A stretch of DNA of 64,000 nucleotides from the NCBI GenBank assembly GCA_016178595.1, contig JACOSY010000020.1, positions 1-64,000 of the forward strand. The letters are read 5' to 3'. Made by a program: the position numbers and the translations under genes. The stretch is from Ignavibacteria bacterium (GTDB lineage Bacteria; Bacteroidota; Ignavibacteria; UBA10030; SZUA-254). Shown piece by piece: positions 27,905 to 37,400 of this stretch (positions are counted from its first letter, which is position 1; each line of letters opens with the position of its first letter). The notes below the pieces were generated by a model. The model had not been told where the DNA came from. It ran no database searches and worked only from the letters and a program-made list of their open reading frames with translations.

Positions 27905-28522
27905 TTATTGTTGAACATAGTGTTGTACGCGCAAATTAAAATGAATAACAACCGCATTATCGGTTTTTAAAAGGCCGAGCATCATCGATGGTGGATCAAC
28001 GTCGAAATCAGTCATCAAGAGCTCTTTGCTTCCGTTGATGCTAAGAGTACTGTCATGGTTTTTCAGAACCGTCACGACCATGTCTATGACTTTTTCTTTG
28101 CCGGCGACAGCTAATGTCCCTGCCGTTCTTACCGTCAAGCTATCGTTCCCGGCGGCAATGACACTATCATCAGTCATGCGGTACGTGATATCCGGATGAT
28201 CGTCGGCCTTGAGCGCGTCATACAGGTTGTTGTCCAGCTTTTCATTTCCCGAGAGCATTTTCTTCACCGGGATAGTAATCTCGACAGAGTGGAAGGGTTT
28301 TGACAAATCTCTTTTTCCTTCCACGAACAACAGTGAGTCAACCATGATCGTACCGGAGAGCTGTGATGCGCTGGTGCTGTACTCATGCATTGTCGAATTT
28401 CCATTCAGCACCAGTTTGCTTTCCGGCGATACCGTCAATTGAGTGCGGGTTCCAGATTGCGCCCATAAAGAGCTTACCAAAAGCCCGTTGAGCAGGATGA
28501 TAGACGCGATGCGCTTGATCAT
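27905..28522 (-). CDS. YceI-family periplasmic protein
   Basis: About 205 aa. It has a signal peptide (MIKRIASIILLNGLLVSSLWAQ) and a YceI domain: SKLVLNGNSTMHEYSTSASQ, KMLSGNEKLDNNLYDALKAD, GTLAVAGKEKVIDMVVTV and ELLMTDFDVDPPSMMLGLLKTDNAV. ATG 28522 is chosen over 28531 because it has correct spacing from AAGGA. It overlaps the uspA stop as ATGA, showing translational coupling. It is a paralogue of the protein at 25873. Confidence 0.88.
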   Translation of the reverse strand: MIKRIASIILLNGLLVSSLWAQSGTRTQLTVSPESKLVLNGNSTMHEYSTSASQLSGTIMVDSLLFVEGKRDLSKPFHSVEITIPVKKMLSGNEKLDNNLYDALKADDHPDITYRMTDDSVIAAGNDSLTVRTAGTLAVAGKEKVIDMVVTVLKNHDSTLSINGSKELLMTDFDVDPPSMMLGLLKTDNAVVIHFNLRVQHYVQQ

Positions 28523-28998
28523 AAGTGACATTCCTTTCTGTCTTGAGTTAACGAGTGAATTTGCTTTGGTCTAACGAGGAGTATTGCTACATCGGGGTGT
28601 TGGAGTATCCGTTCTGCAACGCTTCCAACGATTGTATCGATAAGATACCCTGTGCCGTGTGTTGCCATCACGATGAGATCGATTTTTTCTTCAGCGGCAA
28701 ACTTGAGGATCTCCGCCGATGGATCTCCCCGCCGAATAACGCAAACGATGTTCTCATGGCGATACAGCTGATCGAAGAAAGAGCCTTCCAGCTTGTGCTG
28801 CAGCGAGCAGGCACAGCTCAGAGGACTATTCTCCGATTCCGGACGCTCAGAGCCTCCTGCCGGAGAATCCCCATCGATAATGTGAATGAGATAGATATGC
28901 GCTCGAGATTGGGCGGCAATCTGACGGGCATATTCCATCGCCGCGAATGACACCTCCGATAAATCTGTCGGAACGAGAATTTTTGTCATCTTTTTCAT
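28519..28998 (-). CDS. Universal stress protein (UspA family)
   Basis: About 159 aa. KILVPTDLSEVSFAAMEYAR at the start and IDLIVMATHGTGYLIDTIVGSVAERILQHPDVAILLVRP at the end give the UspA fold with the GxGxx-[GS]S nucleotide-binding loop. A Cys pair (CAC) near residue 63 is unusual. The ATG at 28998 has AGAAGG nine bases upstream. It is the first gene after the Crp/Fnr-type palindrome at 29069, so it likely opens the respiratory operon. Confidence 0.9.
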   Translation of the reverse strand: MKKMTKILVPTDLSEVSFAAMEYARQIAAQSRAHIYLIHIIDGDSPAGGSERPESENSPLSCACSLQHKLEGSFFDQLYRHENIVCVIRRGDPSAEILKFAAEEKIDLIVMATHGTGYLIDTIVGSVAERILQHPDVAILLVRPKQIHSLTQDRKECHL

Positions 28999-29068
28999 GG
29001 TATCCATCCTTCTGTTACTCAAATCTAAGAAGGATCATGCCGGAAATGAATGACATTGAGGGGGTGGA

Positions 29069-29088
29069 AACATGATGTTTGTCATGTT
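29069..29088 (-). promoter_or_regulatory. Predicted Crp/Fnr-family operator
   Basis: AACATGA-TGTTTG-TCATGTT is a perfect 7-bp dyad with a 6-bp centre, keeping the TGA-N6-TCA core shared by CRP and FNR sites. It is centred about 80 bp upstream of the uspA start, downstream of the gene for a Crp/Fnr regulator. Confidence 0.6.
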
Positions 29089-29162
29089 TCATAACGCTGG
29101 GTAGAAAAATGCTGCAACGCACTTTCGTGCGTTAGTGAAGTGAAGGGAATGGTATTAGGGTG

Positions 29163-29873
29163 TTAGTCGAAGACGTGAGTAATGCGAAGGAGGGCAGACG
29201 AGTTGGCAATGCGGATTTTTTTGTGATCGAGTTCGATGATTTTCTTTTTGTTGAATTCGGAGAGAAGACGAATAACCGTTTCCGTTGCCGTTCCCAACAT
29301 GCTGGCGAGATCTTCGCGTGTGAACGTGCCTTTGATCGTTACGCCATCGTCTTCTACCCCGTAGAACTCTTTGAGCATCAGGAGCGTTTCGGCGAGCCGC
29401 TCCTTCACCGATCGCTGAGCGAGGGAAAGCTGTCGTTGCTCTGCCGTTGCAATATCGTGACAAAGAATTTCCATCACTCGCGCGTTGAACGAATCGCTCT
29501 CCTTGAGGAGACTAAGAAACGTATCCTTGGGGATGAAACAGATCGCCGCGTCGTCTGTAACGGCAGCTGAAGCCGAATATGGTTGACCGCTAATGAGAGA
29601 CCTATAACCGACGACATCGCCATCCTTTGCCAGCCGAACGATTTGTTCCTTTCCGTCTCGTCCCGTTTTATACAATTTGATTTTTCCGCGATTGATGCAG
29701 TAGAGTCCGGCAGGATAGCCTCCTTCCTGAAAAAGAATCTGTCCTGCCTTATGAAAGTTGCACCCTTTGTGGAGAGAAATTTTTTCAACATCGGCGGGAT
29801 CAAGCTCGCTGAAAATGGAGAGCATGCGTGCTTCACATGTCTCACAGTGCGGTATTTCGAATTTCAGTTTCAA
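29163..29873 (-). CDS. Crp/Fnr-family transcriptional regulator
   Basis: 236 aa. A cyclic-nucleotide-type jelly-roll (residues 20-140, GLYCINRGKIKLYKTGRDGKEQIVRLAKDGDVVGYRSL) is followed by a long dimer helix and a winged helix, FTREDLASMLGTATETVIRLLSEF. N-terminal cysteines at 10, 13 and 38 recall the FNR oxygen-sensing [4Fe-4S] ligands, though their spacing is not the standard one, so oxygen sensing is only suggested. The E-T-V-I-R of the recognition helix agrees with TGA-type half-sites. It precedes, on the same strand, the cluster it probably controls. Confidence 0.9.
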   Translation of the reverse strand: MKLKFEIPHCETCEARMLSIFSELDPADVEKISLHKGCNFHKAGQILFQEGGYPAGLYCINRGKIKLYKTGRDGKEQIVRLAKDGDVVGYRSLISGQPYSASAAVTDDAAICFIPKDTFLSLLKESDSFNARVMEILCHDIATAEQRQLSLAQRSVKERLAETLLMLKEFYGVEDDGVTIKGTFTREDLASMLGTATETVIRLLSEFNKKKIIELDHKKIRIANSSALLRITHVFD

Positions 29874-29968
29874 CGTATTTCCGACAAGCCTTGTTGATAA
29901 TGTACGCTTTCAATTCATATAATTCAAACTGTAAACGGGAGAGTTTCTTCTCTGCCTCTTTCGAAGAG

Positions 29969-30138
29969 AGCGGATAAGCCCCGACTGAATCGGGACCGAT
30001 GCGTGTCCGTCATTGGTAGAGGCGTTATTCTAAAGTTTCGTCACAAAGTGATCTGCCGAAGGTCCCACAGGAATGCCCTTGGCACAATCCTTTGGAACCT
30101 TCGGGATTTGAATCTCAAGCGAGGCTTTTGTATTTCAT
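29969..30138 (+). repeat. 5S-derived fragment with T2-like end
   Basis: GCGGATAAGCCCCGA...CGGGACCGATG (29969-30001) resembles the 5S segment CAGATAAGCCCCGCAGGGCCGATG with a small insertion. Near 30054-30107 lies a hairpin CCGAAGGT...ACCTTCGG. TTTGAATCTCAAGCGAGGC and its T-rich tail (30107-30136) equal the second T2 copy, but the 5' arm of the T2 hairpin is lost. The flanking genes are both on the minus strand. Confidence 0.6.
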
Positions 30139-30156
30139 CATGGTTGGTTGCAATGA

Positions 30157-30804
30157 TTATTTCTGCTTCCCGTAATACTCACACACCGGATTCATCGGGC
30201 ATTCGGGACAATGCGGGTTTGTCGGTCGGCAGATTTCTCTTCCGAGAAACGTCAGACTCATTCCCAACTCTCTCCAATATTTCTGCGGAATCGTTTCCAT
30301 CAACTGCTTCTCGATTTTTTCCGGAGTTGTTCCTATAGCGATTCCAAGCCGGGGAACGACACGGAGTACGTGGAGATCGACAATCACTCCTTCCATCTCA
30401 CCGCCCGATTCACTGATGATGACGTTGGCGGATTTTCTCCCAATGCCCGGAAGTGCGATCAGTCTTTCCATCGTTGTCGGGATGCTCTTGTCGTCCTTCA
30501 CGGTTTTTGCCAACGTTACCAGCCACGCTGCCTTGTTCACAAAATTTGTGATTTTTCCGATGAAAGGGTACAAGTCTTCCGGCTTTGCGGCTGCAAGCGC
30601 TTTGATCGAAGGATATTTTTGAAACAGCGCAGGCGCAAGGGCGTTGATGTTTCTATCCGAATCCCTCGCCGAGAGAATCACCATGACCGTTAACTGGTAG
30701 CAGTTCTGATGCTGGAGCGGGTGTTTCCGTCCCGAATATTTTTTGAAGAGCGGCTTCAAGGCTTGAAGCCAGTCGATAGTGCGACGAGACTTTTCTTTCG
30801 CCAT
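30157..30804 (-). CDS. nth: Endonuclease III (DNA glycosylase/AP lyase)
   Basis: 215 aa. The helix-hairpin-helix LPGIGRKSANVII with catalytic Lys124, VIVDLHVLRVVPRLG with catalytic Asp143, and four cluster cysteines (C192-x6-C199-x2-C202-x5-C208) identify the enzyme. It removes oxidised pyrimidines and cleaves the abasic site. LSARDSDRNIN replaces the more usual LSAQTTD-type loop. It stands alone, with AAAGGAATTCACACA before the start. Confidence 0.93.
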   Translation of the reverse strand: MAKEKSRRTIDWLQALKPLFKKYSGRKHPLQHQNCYQLTVMVILSARDSDRNINALAPALFQKYPSIKALAAAKPEDLYPFIGKITNFVNKAAWLVTLAKTVKDDKSIPTTMERLIALPGIGRKSANVIISESGGEMEGVIVDLHVLRVVPRLGIAIGTTPEKIEKQLMETIPQKYWRELGMSLTFLGREICRPTNPHCPECPMNPVCEYYGKQK

Positions 30805-30986
30805 TGTGTGAATTCCTTTCGGTGTTATTGAATTCAGAGGACGTCGTTGAGCGTGTGGGAGTACATCCTATGAAGAAAATCGTCAAGAATCAACTTTGCG
30901 AATATGGTTCTACCATGTGTTATGTTTCTCGTTTCTACGGTTAGCCATGGGAACCTAAACGAAAATTCTTGCTCTCACGCGTTGAG

Positions 30987-31019
30987 CCTCTCCCCTGTCA
31001 CGCAGTGACAGGGGAGAGG
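30987..31019. repeat. Perfect 15-bp inverted repeat
   Basis: CCTCTCCCCTGTCAC-GCA-GTGACAGGGGAGAGG. Related sequences lie at 34265-34305 and 43548-43618. It has no T run, so it is more likely a dispersed palindrome than a terminator. The rest of 30805-31100 shows no gene. Confidence 0.7.
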
Positions 31020-31100
31020 GTGAAAAGCGGAATACGCGCATCGCTTGCGTGCGTGCGGAGAGTTTGGTACATTGGGCGGATGTAGATATAGGAATAAAAC

Positions 31101-31781
31101 GTGGACTCGAATATATTCCAAACTAAGTTGAAATTTATTGTAACATATCTACTGCCTTTCTTGGCAATGGGAATTTCTCTCCTCAGCTTTTGGCAATCAT
31201 GCGGGAGCAAGGGTATAGCTGAAAGGGCCTTTAGACTAAATGTTGAGCCGATCCTTGAGGTTATTTTTCAAGGACAGGATGGGTCTCAAGCCTACTATAA
31301 GGAACTACTTGACTCAAATGGTTTGAAAGTTATTCTCAAGAACGATGGATCAGATGATATTTCAGACATTGTTATTAATCGGCGAATGGAAATCATTTAT
31401 CCCGCGGATAGTACTATTCTCTCCGAGTATAGATCGCCATTGTGGAAAACTATCCCGGAGCTGCGCACGGGTACATCCGAGGTGGTAATAGTTCCTCGTG
31501 ATGAACTATATAGATTGTATGACATGAAGAAAGAGCACGAGGAATCCTTTGAGACAAACAAAGTGGCCAGGAGCAGTACGCTCTTTCCTGCCATCACATT
31601 TGACATAAGCTTTCGACGACCCACCGATCGAAAGAAATACTCACTCACTAGGAGAGTAGTTTTTTTCGGAACGGCAACAAGGGACGGTTGGAGTTTTGAG
31701 GTCCTAGATCAGATGGATTTTTTTAGATCCCTTTTTGAAACTATTTTTCGCTCTTACGACAGTGTCTATCACCGACAGTAA
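31101..31781 (+). CDS. Hypothetical membrane-anchored protein
   Basis: 226 aa from a GTG start, with TAGGAATAAAAC upstream. One N-terminal membrane helix (FIVTYLLPFLAMGISLLSFW, residues 12-31) is followed by a ~190-residue soluble domain with no motif I recognise. The composition is AT-rich compared with the conserved genes of the window, which with the neighbouring decayed restriction-modification genes suggests an acquired segment. Confidence 0.6.
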   Translation: MDSNIFQTKLKFIVTYLLPFLAMGISLLSFWQSCGSKGIAERAFRLNVEPILEVIFQGQDGSQAYYKELLDSNGLKVILKNDGSDDISDIVINRRMEIIYPADSTILSEYRSPLWKTIPELRTGTSEVVIVPRDELYRLYDMKKEHEESFETNKVARSSTLFPAITFDISFRRPTDRKKYSLTRRVVFFGTATRDGWSFEVLDQMDFFRSLFETIFRSYDSVYHRQ

Positions 31782-31809
31782 GCGCTCCTTCGCCAATCCA
31801 TCATCTTTT

Positions 31810-31866
31810 TCCCCTCCTTTGTTAAGGAGGGGTCGTCCCGATTCGGAGAATCGGGACGGGGGAGGT
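31810..31866. repeat. Paired hairpins of the CCCCTCC type
   Basis: CCCCTCCTT/AAGGAGGGG and CGTCCCGATT/AATCGGGACG follow each other. A related CCCCCTTAACGAAGGGGG hairpin lies at 32296-32314, inside the 3' end of the next gene. They are typical dispersed intergenic palindromes. Confidence 0.5.
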
Positions 31867-31876
31867 CAAAACTACT

Positions 31877-32323
31877 ATGACGAATATCTACAATCGGTTA
31901 AGCGAACGAGAGCGGCGTAAGCACCTCCGCAACAATATGCCGTCTGCCGAGGTAATCGTTTGGTCGAGACTTCAGCGAAGACAAATTCATGGATGCAAAT
32001 TTCGGCGGCAGTTTAGCGTTGGTCCGTATGTCCTTGACTTTTATAGTGCCGAACTGAAACTGGCGATTGAGATCGATGGAGACAGCCATTTTCAAGCCGG
32101 CGCTGAGACGTACGATAAGGCACGACAAATATCCATCGAACAGCTTGGGGTGAAGTTCCTTCGGTTTACAAACATTGATGTCTACAAGAATCTGAAGGGA
32201 GTTTTTGAATCGATCAGTGAAACGATCCAAGAAATGAAAAGGGATAAAGCGTCGGCGCAGCAGACCCCCTGCGTCCAACAGCAGGACGCGTCCCCCTTAA
32301 CGAAGGGGGACAAAAAACAATGA
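31877..32323 (+). CDS. DUF559-domain protein (Vsr-like endonuclease fold)
   Basis: 148 aa. RNNMPSAEVIVWSRLQRRQIHGCKFRRQ, then GPYVLDFYSAELKLAIEIDGDSHF and GVKFLRFTNIDVYKNLKGV are the DUF559 landmarks. The D-x(n)-E-x-D pattern fits the PD-(D/E)XK/Vsr nuclease fold. Genes of this family often travel as cargo beside methyltransferases and repeats. The last ~24 residues are encoded by an intergenic palindrome (CCCCCTGCGTCC and CCCCCTTAACG), so the original C-terminus was probably replaced by a repeat. Confidence 0.85.
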   Translation: MTNIYNRLSERERRKHLRNNMPSAEVIVWSRLQRRQIHGCKFRRQFSVGPYVLDFYSAELKLAIEIDGDSHFQAGAETYDKARQISIEQLGVKFLRFTNIDVYKNLKGVFESISETIQEMKRDKASAQQTPCVQQQDASPLTKGDKKQ

Positions 32324-32335
32324 GGACCTCTTGAT

Positions 32336-33189
32336 ATGAATACTTTATACCTCGGCGATTGCTTGTACGTTCTTCGTGAAAGCGTCCCGGATGAATCGGT
32401 CGATCTTGTCTACATTGATCCGCCGTTCAACAGCAAGCGCGACTATAATATGTTCTTCGACGATAAGAAGATTCAGACGCAGCGCATCGCGTTCGAGGAT
32501 ACCTGGACACTGAAAAACGTGGCGGACTCGCTGCAAGAACTCCACACGCTCGAGCACGACAACCTCTGGGCGCTTCTGATTGTGTACCAGAAAGTTGCGC
32601 CGCACGCGTTCCCGTACCTTACGATGATGGCGCTTCGGTTGATGGAGCTGCATCGAGCGCTCAAGCCGACCGGCAGCTTCTATCTCCACTGTGACCCGAC
32701 GATGAGCCATTATCTGAAGACGGTGTGTGATTTGGTATTCGGTCCAAGTAATTACCGGAATAAAATCGTTTGGCGCAGGAAAGGCGGATCAGCGTTAAAA
32801 GGAATGAAAGTATACTCTAACGCAATAGATATTTTAAAGGCACAACGCTCCGCGCCGCGTTCCAGGTGAAAGGCGGCGAGACGGTGCAATCCAAAGACAT
32901 CGACGCGCTCATGGGCGCAATGCTGAAGCACGAATGCGAGCTTGGTGTCTTCCTCACCGCCACCGAGCCGACCAAGCCGATGTTACAAACTGTTGCCGCA
33001 TCCGGCTACGTGAAAACTGCCAACGATCCAAAAGCACCCAGCTTCGAGTTTCCGAAAGTACAGATACTTACGCTTAAAGAATACTTTGCCGGTAAGCGCC
33101 CGAAACTTCCGGCAACGAACATCACCTTCAAGGCAGCGCTGCATGCAGGAAAGAAATCGAAGGGACAGATAAGTTTGGAGATGGAGTGA
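32336..33189 (+). pseudogene. Decayed DNA methyltransferase fused to a nuclease-like C-terminal domain
   Basis: The 5' part (32336-32869) encodes the start of an amino-methyltransferase: LYLGDCLYVLRESVPDESVDLVYIDPPFNSKRDYN, with motif IV DPPF, and SFYLHCDPTMSHYLK. At about 32835 the reading jumps frame. The 3' part, readable from about 32838 to 33189, gives LRAAFQVKGGETVQSKDI...LGVFLT...PKVQILTLKEYFAGKRPKLP. This is the C-terminal domain found after such methylases, with a Q-V-K remnant of a PD-(D/E)XK-type site. The whole central region (FxGxG motif and target-recognition part) is missing, so the gene has an internal deletion with frameshift and is inactive. Confidence 0.8.
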
Positions 33190-33283
33190 GCTGGTTTTTC
33201 CTTTTGTTGTTCGATGCTTAGATTGCCGAACAACTCGGAACACATTAGTTTTCCAATTATACAAAAGAAAGGGGAGTAGAAAA

Positions 33284-34096
33284 ATGGATAGCCAAAATGG
33301 TTCAACGAAAGAATTTTGGAATAAGCTTGACGTACTCGGGAAGCTTGTATCAAGCGTCTTGCTTGCAATTATTGCGATGTTCGTCAAATTCGGAGCGGAT
33401 GACATCGCTTCATCGATGAAACGAGGCGAATTGGTAAGAAGCCTGATTAGCGATCTTACGACACGAAATGAGAAAGTGAGGCAAGACATTGCGCTCATCG
33501 CTCTTGATAATGCCATAGGGAAAGATGAACCACAATTGGTAACGGATATTGCAGAGCGTGTATTCCGCGATCAAGAAGAGCATGATTCAACCCGGTCAAG
33601 TATTTACGACGGAACTACACGTAGTATAGCCTTTGATATCATAGGGAGAAGATCACCGGAGAGAAAGGTAAACATAAAAGATGAGTTGGAAAAAAGGATC
33701 CAACCCATTTTGAAATCCCTCCGGTCGAATGCAGATACTTCCAACATCACATATAAGATTCTTCCTCCCGAGGCACATTTAATTGCAGGTGCATTTAAAA
33801 CAATTGTCTACATCCAGTACAAGAACCCTGAGACCAAAGCAATAGCGATGGAACTCCAGCAAAAATGTGAGCAATCCGGCTGGACAGCGCCCGGGATTGA
33901 GAGAGTGGATTCCCGGTTTTCCAACAGTATTCGATTCTTCAACGCGCAGGATCAGTCTTTTGCAGAGAAAGTTGCCGATCTCACAACCAATTTTCTCAAG
34001 GAAAAGGGAATATCTGCAGAGATTCGAGTTCAAGATTTCTCCAAGTCGAAATTTAACGCACAAGAGGGACAGGTTGAGATATGGCTTTCTCTATAG
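33284..34096 (+). CDS. Hypothetical protein with N-terminal membrane helix
   Basis: 270 aa. One helix (LVSSVLLAIIAMFVKFGA, near residues 20-38) is followed by a helical middle part and a ~100-residue C-terminal alpha/beta domain, VYIQYKNPETKAIAMELQQKCEQ...IRFFNAQDQSFAEKVADLTTNFLKEKG. That end resembles the small ligand-binding C-terminal modules of LytR-type or effector-associated proteins, but I cannot assign it. AAAGGGGAG precedes the ATG. It lies within the accessory segment. Confidence 0.65.
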   Translation: MDSQNGSTKEFWNKLDVLGKLVSSVLLAIIAMFVKFGADDIASSMKRGELVRSLISDLTTRNEKVRQDIALIALDNAIGKDEPQLVTDIAERVFRDQEEHDSTRSSIYDGTTRSIAFDIIGRRSPERKVNIKDELEKRIQPILKSLRSNADTSNITYKILPPEAHLIAGAFKTIVYIQYKNPETKAIAMELQQKCEQSGWTAPGIERVDSRFSNSIRFFNAQDQSFAEKVADLTTNFLKEKGISAEIRVQDFSKSKFNAQEGQVEIWLSL

Positions 34097-34138
34097 ATAC
34101 AATTCAAGCGTCCGTTCGACGACTAAACAGTTGAATGA

Positions 34139-34344
34139 TAACCCTCACTCCTGTCATTCCCTCTCCCTCTGAAGGAGTCTCCCAAAGGGATCACTTCCCC
34201 GAAGGGGTCCTTCAGACGTGACCTTCGAGACGAATCGGGAGAGGTCGTCAGACTTCGACGGGCTCGTCGAGGGATGTCACGCGGTGACAGGGGAAAAGGT
34301 GAGGAGAAGTCGAAGGGACAGATGAATTTGGAGATAGAGCGAGG
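34139..34344. repeat. Palindromic repeat region plus duplicated methylase 3' end
   Basis: 34139-34304 contains CCCTCTCCCT, nested hairpins (CTGAAGGA...TCCTTCAG, CTTCCCCGAAGGGG) and TGTCACGCGGTGACAGGGG. 34305-34344 then repeats the last ~39 bp of the broken methyltransferase (33152-33190) with five mismatches, still readable as KSKGQMNLEIE against KSKGQISLEME. No promoter is obvious in this 400-bp gap. Confidence 0.6.
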
Positions 34345-34495
34345 AAAAGTGTTTCTCATTTCCACGCTCTTGCCTCAAGATTGGCGTGAATTACAAGTGC
34401 TTTCCCTTTTCCCTAACATTTCCTATATTGCCTCGCTCGGCGTTCACGTTGCTCCGGTACACCAAAAACTCAGAACTATCAAAGGATCATCCACC

Positions 34496-37400
34496 ATGCT
34501 TGCTCTATCCAGGCTTTCGCGCACATCACACATCACGCATCGCATATCGCTTCTTGCTATCTGCTCTCTCCTCTTTGCTCTTAGCTCTCCGCTCCGCGCC
34601 CAGTTTCAGTACGACACCACGCTCTACGGCAAGATACAATGGCGCGAGATCGGTCCGTACCGCGCCGGTCGGTCGGTCGCAGTTGTTGGACACAAAGACC
34701 AGCCGTACACATTTTACTTCGGCGCGACGGGCGGCGGCATCTGGAAAACCGTCGATGGCGGCAGCACGTGGATCAACGTCTCGGATAGCTCGCTCAAGAT
34801 CGGCATCGTCGGGGCGCTTGCGTGGGCTGAATCGGATCCTAACGTGATTTACGCAGGTACGGGTGAAGCGTGCATACGCGGCAACGCCATGCCGGGTGAA
34901 GGAGTGTATAAGTCTGAGGATGCGGGAAAGTCGTGGAAGTTCATCGGACTGAAAGACGCGCAGACGATCAGCAAGATACGCGTCCATCCGAAAGACGAGA
35001 GCCTCGTCTATGTAGCGGCACTCGGTCATCCGTTTGGACCGAACAAAGATCGCGGCATCTACCGCTCGAAAGACGGCGGCAAGCAATGGAAAAAAATTCT
35101 GTTTAAGAACGATAGCACCGGCGCCGTCGATCTCGCGATGGATCCAAACAATCCTCGTATTCTCTACGCGGCGATGTGGCAAGCGTACCGGAGTCCGTGG
35201 AGTATGTCGAGCGGCGGCGCGGGTAGCGGCCTCTGGAAATCAACCGATGGCGGCGATACGTGGGTCGATCTCTCGAAGAACAAGGGTTTGCCACAAGGCG
35301 TCAAAGGAAAAATCGGCATCGCTGTCTCGCCGGCAAAGCCCGACCGTGTATGGGCAAGTGTGGAGGCCGAAGAAGGCGGACTTTTCCTTTCCGACGATGG
35401 TGGAAAAACGTGGAGCAAGATGACGGATGATCGAAGAATCCGGCAGCGCGCATGGTATTACTCGCACGTGTACGCAGATCCGAAGAATTCCGATGGAGTC
35501 TACATTCTCAATGTGCAATTCTTCAAGTCGGCAGATGCCGGACGAACACTCACGAACATTTCCGTTCCTCACGGCGACAACCACGACTTCTGGATCGATC
35601 CAAACAATCCGCAACGGATGATCGAAGGAAACGACGGCGGTGCAACAGTCACCTACAACGGCGGACAAACGTGGACGCCGGAAGATATTCCAACCGCACA
35701 ATTTTATCACGTCGCACTCGACAACGATTTTCCGTACAACGTCTATGGTGCGCAGCAGGATAACAGTACTGTCAGAATTCCAAGCCGCACGACAGGCTTC
35801 GGCATCGGCGAGCGCGACTGGTTCAGCGTGGGCGGCGGTGAGAGCGGCTACGTCACGCCCGATCCTCGCGATCCGAATATCGTCTATGCCGGAAGTTACG
35901 ACGGCTACCTGACACGATACGACCGCCGGACAGATCAGGAACAAGACATCTCTCCGTGGCCCGACAACCCGATGGGCGCCGGTGCGAAGGATACGAAGTA
36001 TCGCTTCCAGTGGACATATCCGATCGTTGTTTCCAAACACGATCATAGCGTTCTGTATGTGACGGCAAATGTCGTCTTCAAGACAACAAACGAAGGAATG
36101 AACTGGGAGGTCATCAGTCCTGATCTCACCCGAAACGATACAAGCAAGCTCGGCTCATCCGGCGGACCGATTACGAAAGACAACACAAGTGTCGAGTACT
36201 ACGGAACGATCTTTACGTTCTCGGAGTCCGCCGTTGACCGAAATGTGTTGTGGGCAGGATCGGATGATGGATTGATTCATGTCTCGAAGGATGGAGGGAA
36301 GACGTGGACGAATGTCACACCGAAGGGCTTGCCGGCGTGGACGATGATGAGCATCATCGATGCATCGCCGCACGATGCAGGCACGGCGTATCTCGCCGCT
36401 AATCGCTACAAACTCGATGACTTCCATCCCTATATTTACAAGACGATTGATTATGGCAAGACGTGGAAAAAGATTGTCGGTGGAATTCCCGAATACGAGT
36501 TCACACACGTTGTCCGTGAAGATCCGAATAAGAAAGGGCTCTTGTACGCGGGAACCGAGCGAGGTATCTACGTCTCGTTCGATGCGGGTGAGCACTGGCA
36601 ATCGCTGCGGCTGAACCTTCCAATCGCGCCGGTCCATGATCTTGCAATTCAGGCTCGCGAGAAAGATCTGGTGGCTGCAACGCACGGACGCTCGTTCTGG
36701 ATTTTGGATGATCTGACCCCATTGTACCAGATGAGCGATAGCGTGGCGCGAGCAACTGCGTTTTTGTTCAGACCGCGTGAGAGTTATCGTATCGGCGGCT
36801 TCTCGTTCGACAGGCCCGGTCTTGCACTCGGAAAGAATCCACCCAATGGCGCTGTTGTTTATTATTGCTTCAAGAACAAGCCCGGCGAGAAAGATTCTGT
36901 GAAGCTTGAGTTCCTCGATGAAACGGGAAAGCTTATCAAATCATTCGCGCATCGCGAGGAGAAGAAGGACGCGAAAGATGACAGCGCACCGGCACAGCAA
37001 GACGAAGGTCCCAACGTTCCGGCAGATTCCGGCATGAACCGCTTCGTGTGGGATATGCGGTATCCCGATGCGACGAAGGTTCCGGGTGCAATTCTGTGGG
37101 GTGGTTCGCTTCAAGGACCGACCGCCATCCCCGGTTCGTACCAGGTACGACTTGTTTACGGCAAGAAAAGCCGGACGCAATCGTTCGAGGTCAAGAAAGA
37201 TCCTCGATTGAAGACGACACTCGAAGACTTGAAGGAACAGTTCGATTTCTCGATGAAGATTCGCGACAAGATTTCCGCTGCACACGATGCGATCAATGCG
37301 ATCCGCGATATCCGGAGCCAGACCGGTGATCTCGTGAAGCGGCTCGAGAAGAATCCTTTGCAGGACAGCGTGAAGAATACCGCGAAAAAGCTGAACGACG

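Noticed and set aside
32336-32869. Functional short DNA methyltransferase
   Set aside because: Only the DPPF half is present; the SAM-binding FxGxG motif and the target domain are missing and the frame breaks.
34274-34495. Upstream extension of the large propeller gene
   Set aside because: The extra residues come from a palindromic repeat and a methylase remnant; the signal peptide and ribosome-binding site support the ATG at 34496.
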